Source of the DNA: Hippea maritima DSM 10411
Lineage (GTDB): Bacteria > Campylobacterota_A > Desulfurellia > Desulfurellales > Hippeaceae
Assembly: GCF_000194135.1 (NCBI RefSeq)
Contig: NC_015318.1
Coordinates: 1,499,001 to 1,563,000 of the forward strand
DNA: 64,000 nt
Direction of reading: 5' to 3'
Shown: positions 1 through 8,982 of the stretch, one piece after another
How the letters are laid out: each line of letters begins with the position of its first letter
Numbering within the stretch: position 1 is the first letter of the stretch
Made by a program: the position numbers and the translations under genes
The notes under the pieces: generated by a model
The model's input: the letters and a program-made list of their open reading frames with translations, nothing else
Told to the model about the DNA's origin: nothing
Databases searched by the model: none

Positions 1-873
1 ATCCACACCAAAGAATAATGCAACGCCTAAAGCAGCCATTATGTTATACAGATTGTAATCACCTATAAGTGGTGAGGTTATGCTAATAGTCCGTCTTGCC
101 ACATTGAGCTTTGCCTTTATGCCATCAAGCGAATACTCATAAACAATAGGCTTTATAAAAGCAAAATCGGAAAAACCATAACTAATTGTTGCAGCATCGA
201 TAAGCATCCTGCCATAACTATCATCGGCGTTTACAACCTTAGGCTTTAGCCTCTCGAAGAAGGAAAGCTTCGTTTTTGCATAGTTTTCAAGATTATCGTA
301 AAAGTCCAGATGGTCTTGAGATATATTGGTAAATACCTTTAATGCAAAATCAACACCCTCAATTCTATTAAAGCTTAAGGCATGAGAAGAAACCTCAGTA
401 AAGCAATACTCGCTATTAGCCATAGCCATCCTGTTGAGTATTCTGTGCAAATCCAACGATTCAGGCGTTGTGTTGTTTAGCTTAAACCTCTCATCCTTTA
501 AAGTCCAGCCGGTTGTGCCAATAATCTCGCTGTTATCAAATATGCTTCTAAGCAGGTATGTCGTGGTGGTTTTACCGTTTGTCCCTGTTATACCCACAAC
601 CTTAAGTTTTTTTGAAGGGTGGTTGAAAAAGTGATCAGCAGCAAGCCCCATGCACTTTCTAACATCATCAACCTTTATACATCTCTCATCATCAAACCCA
701 TTCTCACTTACAACCAAAACCCTCTTAAATTTAGCCAAAATATTCGGTACAAACCTATTTGCATCAACCTTTGTACCCTTTATCGCAAAAAATACAAAAC
801 CCTCACTGACCTCGCGGGAGTCATAGACCATATCAACTGGCCTAAACTCTTCTATTCTTTTCAAGCACTCCAT
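1..873 (-). CDS. murE: UDP-N-acetylmuramoyl-tripeptide synthetase MurE, N-terminal part (runs off the left edge)
   Basis: MurE is the cytoplasmic ATP-dependent ligase that adds the third amino acid (usually meso-diaminopimelate) to UDP-MurNAc-Ala-Glu in peptidoglycan synthesis. The 291 codons present read without a stop from the ATG at 873 to base 1. The Mur-ligase P-loop GITGTNGKTTT lies at residues 94-104. The MurE-type NTTPES (135-140), EVSSHAL (160-166) and TNISQDHLDFY (182-192) motifs follow. The C-terminal domain that selects the added amino acid lies outside the window, so DAP versus lysine cannot be decided. A TTGACA at 945-940 lies upstream, but its -10 partner is poor and the Shine-Dalgarno sequence is weak. 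The neighbouring minus-strand gene ends in a terminator just before this gene. Confidence 0.93.
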   Translation of the reverse strand, partial: MECLKRIEEFRPVDMVYDSREVSEGFVFFAIKGTKVDANRFVPNILAKFKRVLVVSENGFDDERCIKVDDVRKCMGLAADHFFNHPSKKLKVVGITGTNGKTTTTYLLRSIFDNSEIIGTTGWTLKDERFKLNNTTPESLDLHRILNRMAMANSEYCFTEVSSHALSFNRIEGVDFALKVFTNISQDHLDFYDNLENYAKTKLSFFERLKPKVVNADDSYGRMLIDAATISYGFSDFAFIKPIVYEYSLDGIKAKLNVARRTISITSPLIGDYNLYNIMAALGVALFFGVD

Positions 874-950
874 AGCTAAAAACCCTAAAATCTTATTGAC
901 CACAAAGGTCGCTTTTAAAATCCTACATTTTTAATCTTTTGTCAAGACAA

Positions 951-976
951 TAAAAAAAGCCGGCCTAAAGCCGGCT
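951..976 (-). terminator. Rho-independent terminator of the acyl-CoA synthetase operon
   Basis: A perfect 7-bp stem, AGCCGGC (958-964) with GCCGGCT (970-976) and a 5-nt loop, is followed on the minus strand by seven Us (complement of 952-958). It lies 29 bp past the stop of the acyl-CoA synthetase gene and insulates murE. Confidence 0.85.
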
Positions 977-1005
977 AAAAAGTATTTACTTAATCTCTGT
1001 TCAAT

Positions 1006-2700
1006 CTAAGCTGTCTTTATCTTTGCTACTTCCTCAAGTCCAAGCTCTTTGATAGAAATTTCTCTCATCTCAACTTTTCTAATCTTGCCTGTAACGGTCA
1101 TCGGGAATGAATCGGTAAATTTGATATACCTTGGAATCTTGTAATGAGCTATCTTACCCTGGCAGTACTCTTTAATTTCCTCTTCAGTTGCAGTCTCACC
1201 CTCTTTGAGTCTAACCCAGGCACAGACCTCCTCGCCATATTTCTTATCTGGCACTCCAATAACCTGAACATCAGCAACCTTTGGATGGGTATAGAGAAAC
1301 TCCTCAATCTCGCGTGGATAGATATTCTGCCCGCCCCTGATTATCATATCTTTAATTCTACCTGTAATCTTAAAATAGCCATCCTCATCCATGGTTGCTA
1401 AATCACCGGTGTGCAACCATCCATCCTCATCAATAGCCTCTTTGGTTGCCTGAGGGTTATTATAGTAATACTTCATAACATTATACCCCCTTGCACACAG
1501 CTCTCCCTGTTCACCTACCGGCAAAATTTCACCCGTTTCTGGATTTACTATTTTAACCTCAATATACGGTAGAGGTCTTCCTACGGTTTCCGTTCTATGC
1601 TCAAGCGTATCATCGGCCAATGTTTGGGTTATAACAGGGCTTGCCTCTGTCTGGCCGTATGCTATCTCAACCTGTTCCATATGCATCTCTTTGTTTACCC
1701 TCTTCATAACCTCAACAGGGCAGGGAGATCCGGCCATTATACCGGTTCTTAGACTTGTCAGGTCAAACTCTTTGAAGCGCGGATGCTCAAGCTCAGCTAT
1801 AAACATTGTAGGAACTCCATGTAGTGCTGTGCATTTTTCCTTTTCAACAGCCTCAAGCGTGGCCTCAGCATTGAAGTATTCACTTGGCAAAACTATCGTA
1901 GCACCGTGAGTAGTGCAGGTTAGATTACTCATAACCATACCAAAACAGTGATAAAATGGCACAGGCACACACAATCTATCCTTGTCGGTAAACTTCATAG
2001 CTTGGCCAACAAAAAAGCCATTGTTTATAATATTAAAATGGCTCAATGTTGCAGCCTTTGGAAAACCGGTAGTACCTGATGTATATTGAATATTTATAGC
2101 ATCGTCAAAATCAAGGCTCTTCTGCCTATCTCTAAGCTCACTATCATCAACCCTTGATGCCATAGATAAAACGTCTTTCCATTTAAACATGCCGGTATGT
2201 TTAGTATCGCTTATGCATACAACATTTCTTAGATGTGGCAGTTTATTTGAGTGAATCTGACCCGGTATTGCACCCCTTGCAAACGGGGCAACCTCATAAA
2301 ACATATGGATATAATCAGATGTTTTAAAGCTCTCTATCAAAATTAACGTATTGACCTCTGACTGTTTTAAGGCATACTCAAGCTCGTTTGTTCTGTATGC
2401 TGGGTTTATCGTAACCAAAACTGCCCCTATCTTTGCTGTGGCAAATTGCGTTAAAACCCACTCCACGTTATTTGTTGACCAGATAGCCACCTTATCGCCT
2501 TTTTTTATACCCAAAGCCAGAAGGCCCTTTGCAAGCCTATCAACCTCTTGTTTAAACTCCTTATAAGTCATTCTAATATTTTGATGTAAACTAACAATAC
2601 AGTCATTGTTTGCATATTTTTCGGCATTCTCATCCAACATATCGCCTATCGTTTTGGCGATAAATTTGGTTGTTGAGCCTTCAAATGCATAACTTAACAT
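1006..2700 (-). CDS. Acyl-CoA synthetase, AMP-forming (fatty acyl-CoA ligase type)
   Basis: A 564-residue ANL-superfamily ligase that activates a carboxylic acid via acyl-AMP to acyl-CoA. The P-loop-like motif YTSGTTGFPK is at 206-215, the YGQTE adenine-site motif near 350, TGDLATMDEDGY near 440, the hinge region RIKDMIIRGGQNIYPREIEE after it, and the catalytic C-terminal Lys in VTGKIRK near 540. Length and motifs fit FadD/medium-to-long-chain enzymes, but the substrate cannot be read from sequence. The start at 2700 has GGAGG five to six bases upstream. It lies 9 bp after a second acyl-CoA synthetase gene, so the two are almost certainly co-transcribed and may handle different chain lengths. 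Confidence 0.9.
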   Translation of the reverse strand: MLSYAFEGSTTKFIAKTIGDMLDENAEKYANNDCIVSLHQNIRMTYKEFKQEVDRLAKGLLALGIKKGDKVAIWSTNNVEWVLTQFATAKIGAVLVTINPAYRTNELEYALKQSEVNTLILIESFKTSDYIHMFYEVAPFARGAIPGQIHSNKLPHLRNVVCISDTKHTGMFKWKDVLSMASRVDDSELRDRQKSLDFDDAINIQYTSGTTGFPKAATLSHFNIINNGFFVGQAMKFTDKDRLCVPVPFYHCFGMVMSNLTCTTHGATIVLPSEYFNAEATLEAVEKEKCTALHGVPTMFIAELEHPRFKEFDLTSLRTGIMAGSPCPVEVMKRVNKEMHMEQVEIAYGQTEASPVITQTLADDTLEHRTETVGRPLPYIEVKIVNPETGEILPVGEQGELCARGYNVMKYYYNNPQATKEAIDEDGWLHTGDLATMDEDGYFKITGRIKDMIIRGGQNIYPREIEEFLYTHPKVADVQVIGVPDKKYGEEVCAWVRLKEGETATEEEIKEYCQGKIAHYKIPRYIKFTDSFPMTVTGKIRKVEMREISIKELGLEEVAKIKTA

Positions 2701-2709
2701 GGCACCCTC

Positions 2710-4386
2710 CTAAACAAACGAGCCGTTTGTGCCTTTTTTACCTAATTTCTTCTCAATCTCCATCCTTCTTAAAACCGCCCTTTTAATCTTGCCGCTTATG
2801 GTTTTGGGTAGTTCTTTGACAAACTCTATCTCTCTCGGATACTTATAAGGTGCAGTTTTATTCTTAACAAAATCCTGAATATCCTTAATCAGCTCATCTG
2901 AGGGTTCATAACCCTTAGCAAGTATGATAAACGCCTTCACAATTGTTCCCCTGATAGGGTCTGGGCTCCCAACAACAGCACTTTCTGCCACAGCCGGATG
3001 CTCCTGAAGCGCACTTTCAACCTCAAACGGGCCAATCCTGTATCCCGATGATTTGATTACATCATCGGCTCTACCATAAAACCAGAAATAACCATCTGCA
3101 TCCATGTAAGCCCTATCGCCGGTGTAGTAAAAATCGTCCCTAAAAGCTTCAGCCGTAGCAGCTTCATCTTTGTAATACTCCTTTGCAACACCTATTGGAT
3201 GATTGGGCTTTATCTTAACAGCTATATGACCGGGCTCACCCACCGGCATATCATTACCGTCATCATCAACAATCCTTACATCGTAACCCGGAACAGGCTT
3301 GCCCATAGAGCCATACTTTATCGGCATACAAGGATAATTTGCAACAATTAAAACAGTCTCAGTCTGGCCGTAGCCGTCATAAATCAACGTGCCCGTTGCG
3401 TTTTTCCATGCCTTTATAACCTCAGGGTTTATAGGCTCACCTGCCGAGGTGCAATGCCTCAGAGATGAAAAGTCATATTGACTCAAATCCTCCTGAATCA
3501 ACATCCTATAAACCGTGGGCGGTGCGCAGAATGAGGTTATACCTTGGGTAGTTAAAAGCTTAAGTGTAATCTTGGCATCAAAATGTGAGCCGGCATTATG
3601 CATAAACACGGCAGAGCCTATCTGCCATTGACCGTAAAGTTTACCCCAAACTGCCTTACCCCAACCTGTATCAGAAATCGTCCAATGCAAATCTGTAGGT
3701 TTCAAATCGTGCCAATATTTGGCAGTAACGATATGAGCCAAAGCATATGCCTGATCATGCATTACCATCTTTGGGTATTTCGTTGTGCCGCTTGTGAAGT
3801 ATATTAGAAGTGGGTCTGTAGACTTTGTAGGCTCAACATCATCCCTTGATAGTTTATCAGAGGCCATATCCATCTGATTCTCAAAAGACAACCACCCCTC
3901 AAGGTCGCCGTCTATAATCATTTTGACATCAAGCGTAGGGCAATCTCCATTGTTACAGGCAGCCTCAACCTTTGATGCATTGGATGCGCTGGCTATTGCC
4001 ATCTTAACATCACCTTTCCTTATCCTGTAGCGTATATCTTCAGGCATCAGGATATTGGGGGCAGGTAGTGCAACAGCACCCACCTTATTCAAACCAAGCA
4101 TCACCGCATACCACTCAACAATACGGGGAACCATAACAAATACATTATCGCCCTTTTTGATGCCCAGCTTAAGCAAAACATTGGCAAATTTATTTGACAT
4201 AACAGATATATCCCAAAAGGAATATTTCTTTATATTTTTACCCGGCGTATCTGCCCAAACCAATGCAAGTTTTGTTCTATCTTCAGCCCACTTGTCAACA
4301 ACATCAAAAGCAAAATTATAATACTCCGGCACATCAATTTTAAAATTCTTAACCTCTTCCTCATAATTTAACATGTTATGCTTCAT
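2710..4386 (-). CDS. Acyl-CoA synthetase, AMP-forming (medium-chain ACSM-like family)
   Basis: A 558-residue ANL-superfamily acyl-CoA ligase. The nucleotide motif reads YFTSGTTKYPK (196-206), with Lys where most relatives have Gly, a variation seen in ACSM/MACS-type enzymes. SDTGWGKAVWGKLYGQW, YDGYGQTET, YYTGDRAYMDADGY and the C-terminal ISGKIKR lysine motif are all present, so it should be active. Its sequence differs clearly from the downstream synthetase, which argues against simple duplication. Two candidate starts lie four codons apart (MKHNML). The one at 4386 has a GGAGAGGGGGG ribosome site about 10 bases upstream. MACS enzymes use medium-chain, branched or aromatic acids; the actual substrate is unknown. 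Confidence 0.88.
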   Translation of the reverse strand: MKHNMLNYEEEVKNFKIDVPEYYNFAFDVVDKWAEDRTKLALVWADTPGKNIKKYSFWDISVMSNKFANVLLKLGIKKGDNVFVMVPRIVEWYAVMLGLNKVGAVALPAPNILMPEDIRYRIRKGDVKMAIASASNASKVEAACNNGDCPTLDVKMIIDGDLEGWLSFENQMDMASDKLSRDDVEPTKSTDPLLIYFTSGTTKYPKMVMHDQAYALAHIVTAKYWHDLKPTDLHWTISDTGWGKAVWGKLYGQWQIGSAVFMHNAGSHFDAKITLKLLTTQGITSFCAPPTVYRMLIQEDLSQYDFSSLRHCTSAGEPINPEVIKAWKNATGTLIYDGYGQTETVLIVANYPCMPIKYGSMGKPVPGYDVRIVDDDGNDMPVGEPGHIAVKIKPNHPIGVAKEYYKDEAATAEAFRDDFYYTGDRAYMDADGYFWFYGRADDVIKSSGYRIGPFEVESALQEHPAVAESAVVGSPDPIRGTIVKAFIILAKGYEPSDELIKDIQDFVKNKTAPYKYPREIEFVKELPKTISGKIKRAVLRRMEIEKKLGKKGTNGSFV

Positions 4387-4420
4387 CTTAAAAAACCCCC
4401 CTCTCCTCTTTTAAAGCCAT

Positions 4421-4449
4421 TTATTACCAAAAACATATCAAAAAGTCAA
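4421..4449 (-). promoter_or_regulatory. Possible promoter of the acyl-CoA synthetase pair
   Basis: TTGACT (4449-4444) lies 17 bp before TAATAA (4426-4421), which is preceded by TGG as in an extended -10. The -10 match is only fair. Confidence 0.4.
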
Positions 4450-4507
4450 TATGATTTACAAACTAATTTATCTGTCTTTTTTAATTTTTAAGGTATATAT
4501 TACAAAA

Positions 4508-5863
4508 TTATCTTTTGTCTCTCTTGGATAAATACTCCTCAAACAACCTCGAGAAAAGCTCAGGCACGATTCTCATTTTATCCTCAGGCTCAACACATGC
4601 TATTCTAACCTGCGTATGGCCCGGATTCCTACCCTCTATAACATTGTAAAAGCCCCACATCGGGCTAACAAGCAAGGTGTATCGCTTACCATCTATCTCA
4701 ACCTCACCCTCCCTTGCACAATACATAACAAAATCCTCTGCCTCAAAACTATCATCCACCATCTCTCTCAAGTCTAAAACCATATAAATAGAAGCCTCAG
4801 GTTTTGAGACAATGGCTTTGGGCATTCTCTTTTTAAACTCATCATACATATGCTCAAGCAAATCTTTATAATAATCCCTCAGGGAAGCCACCCAGCCCCT
4901 TATATCCTCATAACTTTCATCATAAAGACCTTCAACTATGTGTTGGTCGATTATTGAAGGACAAAGATAGGTTGTGTTAGCCGCAGAAGCCCTATCCCTA
5001 AAGGCTTCATTATCCGTCACCAAAGCACCCATCCTCAAACCGCATGAGTTAAATGTCTTGGATAAGCTCTCTATGCTTATCCTTATGCCCGCCTCTTCAA
5101 CCCCAGGCACATCCTTATTTGTCACTCTCCACACACTCGGAGGCTCATCATCTGTGTAGTAAAGCCCCCTATAGGCCTCATCGCTTATGATAAACATATC
5201 ATTTTCAAGACAGATCCTGACATATTCGTTTATCGTCTTCTGCCTCATCAATTGGCCCGATGGGTTGTCATACGGTATAATCAACAAAGCACCTGGTTTA
5301 TACTTTTTAACAGCTTCTTCTATCTTCTCAACAGCCACATGGTTAAAGTTTCCGCTCCTATCTAAAGCCCTCTCAACCGCTACAATCCTCCTGCCAAGCT
5401 CATCGGCAACGGCCTTGTAATTGGTGTATGTAGGGTTCATAACAAGCAGCGGCCTATCGTCTTTGCCTGCATCGCCGCATAAACCCAAAATGGCTGTCCT
5501 CATGGCCCCTGAGCCACCATCCTGGATAATTGAGTATAATTTTGGATTTACACCATCAGGCAAAAATGCCCTTATTATTTTGATAAACACCTCATTGGCT
5601 TTTTGAGTTCCAGGTGTTTCACCGTATCTCCATATGCCGTTAATTAACTCTTCATTAGTTGGATTTAAAAATCTTTCAAGCAGCTTGGGGTGGGTTTTTA
5701 AAGAAACACTGCCTATGGCAACATTAACGGCCTCTATAGGCCTTTTACCTTCCTTCAACTCCTTTTGTGCCCTCTTTTCAAACACAGTTTGGGCAAGCCT
5801 TAACCCGGATGGTTTTACACCGTTAAAAAAATTTGAAAACTTTTTATCAGGGTTTCCTAACAT
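4508..5863 (-). CDS. PLP-dependent aminotransferase, class I/II
   Basis: A 451-residue fold-type I aminotransferase. PLP-site features are visible in order: NPTYTNY (143-149), PYDNPSGQ (197-204), DEAYRG (228-233) with the pyridine-N Asp, the Schiff-base lysine K269 in SLSKTFNSCGLRMG, and an Arg-containing C-terminal segment (GHTQVRIA) for the substrate carboxylate. The amino donor and acceptor cannot be assigned; aspartate- or valine-pyruvate-type activity are both possible. The start at 5863 is set by GGGGGAGGT eight bases upstream. It stands alone between its own promoter and a 120-bp gap, so it is probably monocistronic. Confidence 0.85.
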   Translation of the reverse strand: MLGNPDKKFSNFFNGVKPSGLRLAQTVFEKRAQKELKEGKRPIEAVNVAIGSVSLKTHPKLLERFLNPTNEELINGIWRYGETPGTQKANEVFIKIIRAFLPDGVNPKLYSIIQDGGSGAMRTAILGLCGDAGKDDRPLLVMNPTYTNYKAVADELGRRIVAVERALDRSGNFNHVAVEKIEEAVKKYKPGALLIIPYDNPSGQLMRQKTINEYVRICLENDMFIISDEAYRGLYYTDDEPPSVWRVTNKDVPGVEEAGIRISIESLSKTFNSCGLRMGALVTDNEAFRDRASAANTTYLCPSIIDQHIVEGLYDESYEDIRGWVASLRDYYKDLLEHMYDEFKKRMPKAIVSKPEASIYMVLDLREMVDDSFEAEDFVMYCAREGEVEIDGKRYTLLVSPMWGFYNVIEGRNPGHTQVRIACVEPEDKMRIVPELFSRLFEEYLSKRDKR

Positions 5864-5899
5864 TATATATTACCTCCCCCTCTTTGTATAAGTGGATGA

Positions 5900-5927
5900 A
5901 TTTTATACATAACAAAAAAGCTGTCAA
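5900..5927 (-). promoter_or_regulatory. Sigma70-type promoter of the aminotransferase gene
   Basis: TTGACA (5927-5922), 16-bp spacer, TAAAAT (5905-5900) on the minus strand, 37 bp before the start codon. Confidence 0.6.
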
Positions 5928-6007
5928 GAGTAAATTCTTCTTAACTCAGAAACCAATTTTAAAGAATTTTTTAGGGTTAAAAAATTAAATAATGTTAAAA
6001 TTTATTG

Positions 6008-6035
6008 TTGACTTACCGAAAAAAATATATAGAAT
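6008..6035 (+). promoter_or_regulatory. Upstream porin promoter candidate
   Basis: TTGACT (6008-6013), 16-bp spacer, TAGAAT (6030-6035). It lies about 86 bp upstream of a better promoter for the same gene, so the porin may be driven by two promoters in tandem. The 300-bp spacer between the divergent genes holds no credible reading frame. Confidence 0.45.
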
Positions 6036-6093
6036 GTGAATTGTGAATTTCTTTTTAAGGGGGTGGGAGCTAAAGAAAAAGTCGGAAAAAGAC

Positions 6094-6122
6094 TTGACAA
6101 ACCAGTAGGTTGGGCTTATTAT
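6094..6122 (+). promoter_or_regulatory. Main porin promoter
   Basis: A consensus TTGACA (6094-6099), an ideal 17-bp spacer and TATTAT (6117-6122). Transcription from about 6129 would give a 44-nt leader with an AGGAGG ribosome site. Confidence 0.75.
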
Positions 6123-6172
6123 GTGAAAGTGATGCAGAAAAATTTTAAAAACTTTGTTAGGAGGTTTTAAAC

Positions 6173-7405
6173 ATGAAGAAAAGGTTGATTTCATTGGTAG
6201 CAGCAGCGGCATTGGTAGGTGGTATAGCTACTGTTTCTGCTCCTGTATCCGCACAGGCTGGCACAGTTGCTGTAAAGGGTGATACTCAGGTTCAGATGTA
6301 TGGATTCATCAGGTATATAGCTGGTTGGACAAACAAGATGGAAACAAACACGAGTGAGTTCTTGAATATGCCCTACAAGGATTACAGCGGTCAAGATGAT
6401 CCATCCAGTAATGATACAAAATTTATGTCCAGCACATACCAAACAAGATTAGGGTTAAATTTCAAAAATGAAGATGCAAATTTAACAGGTAAAATTGAAG
6501 CTCATTTCTACGATGGTTCTTTTGGTATAAGGAAAGCTTATATTCAGCATAATTTTGATAACTTCTATCTACGTATTGGAAGGGATTATGGTCTTGAGCT
6601 AGACGGAGGATCTTTTTCAACTGCTTTCGAGGCTCCTGTAGGAATGAACGGAGCTTCAAGGAATCCACAGATAAAGGCTGGAACAAGTTTTGACCTAGGT
6701 GGAGCTAAACTTGATGCAGGTTTAGCCCTTGAAGATGTTTCTTACACAAATGTAAGTGGTGTAAATAATGCTAGCATCAGTAGAAAAGTAATGCCTGGTG
6801 TAGCTGCAAAACTAGCTTTATCTTTCGAAACCGGTTTTGGTGCCCCAGCAAGGATTTATGCTTACGGTATGATAACTCCTCTTAAGATAAAATATCTTGA
6901 TACCACCGGTAAATATACAGAAAAAAGTAAAACACCTGTTATTTTTGGAACAGGTTTAAAACTTCCTGTATCCATGGTCACACTTAATGTTAATTATGTT
7001 TATGGAAAAGGTGCTACAAAATTTGCTGGCTTAAATGAAGATACAAACAATAATATAATAACACCTTATTCTTATTACTATGATGGTAGCAGCTTGAATA
7101 CTAACAGATTTGATGCTTTTAATATTGAAGCTAAAATAAAGCCTATGCCTTGTGTAGCCGTTGCAGGTGGTTACGATTATGCAAAATTTAAACATTCTTA
7201 TGGGTTAACTACAGCAGGCAATAAAGATCAAAAACCTTATGTATCTACATACTTTGCCAATGTTGCCATACAAACAACAAAATACACACAATTAACTCTT
7301 GAGTGGAGACACGTAGAAGACAAATATTTCCAGACTGACACAAATGGAGATGATGTAAAAGTTAAGGGAAACCAATATTTCATGCGCTATACGTACAGCT
7401 TCTAA
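6173..7405 (+). CDS. Outer-membrane beta-barrel porin
   Basis: A 410-residue exported protein. The N terminus has a lysine-rich start and a hydrophobic core (LISLVAAAALVGGIATV), followed by a signal-peptidase I site near VSAQA-G at about 30. The mature part alternates polar and hydrophobic residues with many aromatic-ended short strands, and ends in YTYSF, a C-terminal Phe as recognised by the BAM complex. This suits a 16-strand-type porin; the fold and solute cannot be proved from sequence. It stands alone with a very strong promoter, an AGGAGG site and a GC-rich terminator, as expected for an abundant surface protein. The family name is uncertain. Confidence 0.8.
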   Translation: MKKRLISLVAAAALVGGIATVSAPVSAQAGTVAVKGDTQVQMYGFIRYIAGWTNKMETNTSEFLNMPYKDYSGQDDPSSNDTKFMSSTYQTRLGLNFKNEDANLTGKIEAHFYDGSFGIRKAYIQHNFDNFYLRIGRDYGLELDGGSFSTAFEAPVGMNGASRNPQIKAGTSFDLGGAKLDAGLALEDVSYTNVSGVNNASISRKVMPGVAAKLALSFETGFGAPARIYAYGMITPLKIKYLDTTGKYTEKSKTPVIFGTGLKLPVSMVTLNVNYVYGKGATKFAGLNEDTNNNIITPYSYYYDGSSLNTNRFDAFNIEAKIKPMPCVAVAGGYDYAKFKHSYGLTTAGNKDQKPYVSTYFANVAIQTTKYTQLTLEWRHVEDKYFQTDTNGDDVKVKGNQYFMRYTYSF

Positions 7406-7427
7406 TCAAAGCAAAAACAAATCCTAA

Positions 7428-7452
7428 GCGGGGCTAAAGCCCCGCCTTTTTT
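7428..7452 (+). terminator. Terminator of the porin gene
   Basis: Stem GCGGGGC (7428-7434) with GCCCCGC (7439-7445), loop TAAA, then CTTTTTTATT. It sits directly at the 3' end of the convergent speE gene and may serve that gene weakly too. Confidence 0.9.
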
Positions 7453-7453
7453 A

Positions 7454-8314
7454 TTACCCTTTTAAAATCTCCTCAACATAACTCGGCAAAGCGAATGCTG
7501 CTTTGTGAATTTCAGGGTTGTAATACTTTAGCTTTAGATTGAGTTTGTTAAACCTCTCCTCATCAAACCTATCCCTTGGATGCTCACCCGATTTCCAACC
7601 GATAGCAAAGACCCATGTGCCTGATGGATATGTGGGTATGGCTGCCTGATATATAGCCACATTATTCTTGCCAAACGCTTTTTTCATATTATTGACTGAC
7701 CTCATCATCCATCGTTTATCGTAGTAGGTATTCTCAGCCTGAGCAACAACTATACCACCATCCCTCAAAGCATCCCTGACATTGCCATAGAACTCAGAAT
7801 TAAACAACCCCTCGGCTGGACCAAACGGGTCGGTTGAATCTATTATGACAACATTGTAAAGCCCCTTTTTATCCTTGACAAACTCAATACCATCGCCAAT
7901 TATTAGATTAACCTTTTCATTATCAAAACCACACCCAACAAACGGTGTGTATTTCTTGCTATTTTTAACCACAACCTCATCTATCTCAACATTGGTTATG
8001 CTGTTTAGGTATATATGCTTTGAAACCTCCCTTGCCGTTCCACCATCGCCTCCTCCGATTATCAAAACATCTTTAGGGTCAGAAGCGGCAAACAAAGGCA
8101 AATGCGCTATCATCTCATGATAAACAAACTCATCCCTCTCTGTAAACATCACCAGCCCATCAAGCAGCATAACCCTGCCAAAATCGTAAGTTTCCAAGAT
8201 ATCAAGCCTCTGAAGAGGGCTTTGCTCTGTGCTTAAAACCCTTTTTATTTTAAATGTGAAACCACATGTGCCTGTATATTTTTCTGTGAACCAGAACTCT
8301 GGAAAATAAGCCAT
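7454..8314 (-). CDS. speE: Spermidine synthase (polyamine aminopropyltransferase)
   Basis: SpeE transfers the aminopropyl group of decarboxylated S-adenosylmethionine to putrescine or a related amine in the cytosol. The 286 residues are the usual length. The Rossmann motif IIGGGDGGT (85-93), the acidic VEIDEVVV after strand 2, and the active-site DSTDPFGPAEGLF near 155-167 are all intact, as is the early YHEMIAH segment. No speD or putrescine-producing gene lies beside it. The GGAGG ribosome site is about 7 bases before the start. No clear promoter is seen between it and the terminator upstream, so it may depend on leakage from the kor operon or on a promoter not recognised by eye. Confidence 0.93.
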   Translation of the reverse strand: MAYFPEFWFTEKYTGTCGFTFKIKRVLSTEQSPLQRLDILETYDFGRVMLLDGLVMFTERDEFVYHEMIAHLPLFAASDPKDVLIIGGGDGGTAREVSKHIYLNSITNVEIDEVVVKNSKKYTPFVGCGFDNEKVNLIIGDGIEFVKDKKGLYNVVIIDSTDPFGPAEGLFNSEFYGNVRDALRDGGIVVAQAENTYYDKRWMMRSVNNMKKAFGKNNVAIYQAAIPTYPSGTWVFAIGWKSGEHPRDRFDEERFNKLNLKLKYYNPEIHKAAFALPSYVEEILKG

Positions 8315-8334
8315 GTCATGCTCCTCCTTTGTGC

Positions 8335-8371
8335 AAAAAAATAGGGGTTGTAGCCCACAGACTACAACCCC
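8335..8371 (-). terminator. Terminator of the icd-kor operon
   Basis: A perfect 10-bp stem, GGGGTTGTAG (8344-8353) with CTACAACCCC (8362-8371), followed on the minus strand by TATTTTTTTG. It lies just after the kor gamma-subunit gene. Confidence 0.9.
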
Positions 8372-8394
8372 TGAAAGATTAATTTAAAGCCAAA

Positions 8395-8967
8395 TTACTT
8401 CTTTGTTGGGCCCTCTGCCTTAAACTTCCTGCCCACTTCTAAGCCCATATCAAAAGCCTTCATGTTCATATCTATAAATGCTGGCGGAACCTCTTCTTTA
8501 ACTGTATCCCTAACTGCATCTATAGGCAAAACCTCGGTAAGACCTAAACAAATTCCTACAGCCAAAATGTTCATAGTAACAACATTGCCTATTTCATATT
8601 TAGCTGTTCTAACTAAAGGATACTCATAAACTTTATACTTTTTAGCATCATCATCTGGAACTACAACTAAACCTGAATCCACTAAAACATAGGCATCTTC
8701 CTTTAAGTCGCCCTTGTAGGCATCATAAGCCTTTTGATGAGTTGACAGGAAGAAATCAACATTGGTTGATTCAGGGAATGTTATGGGCTCATCAGAAATA
8801 ATGATATCAGCCTTTGCTGCACCACCCCTAACCTGGGATGTATATGTAGGCACCTGAGTAGCGTAATATTTGGTTCTAAAAACGGCTGCATGGGCAAGAA
8901 TTGTTCCTGCTGTTAAGGAACCCTGTCCACCTACTCCTCCAAATCTTAATTCATAATGAAATGCCAT
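8395..8967 (-). CDS. korC: 2-oxoacid:ferredoxin oxidoreductase, gamma subunit
   Basis: The gamma domain (190 residues) of the four-part oxidoreductase that interconverts a 2-oxoacid plus CoA with acyl-CoA, CO2 and reduced ferredoxin. The N-terminal GGVGGQGSLTAGTILAHA motif and the central VDFFLSTHQKAYD segment are typical. It is last in the korD-A-B-C order, 15 bp after the beta gene. The nearby icd makes 2-oxoglutarate the likeliest substrate (KorABCD), but pyruvate or branched-chain oxoacids cannot be excluded from this subunit alone. Confidence 0.88.
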   Translation of the reverse strand: MAFHYELRFGGVGGQGSLTAGTILAHAAVFRTKYYATQVPTYTSQVRGGAAKADIIISDEPITFPESTNVDFFLSTHQKAYDAYKGDLKEDAYVLVDSGLVVVPDDDAKKYKVYEYPLVRTAKYEIGNVVTMNILAVGICLGLTEVLPIDAVRDTVKEEVPPAFIDMNMKAFDMGLEVGRKFKAEGPTKK

Positions 8968-8982
8968 TTTCTTACCTCTTCC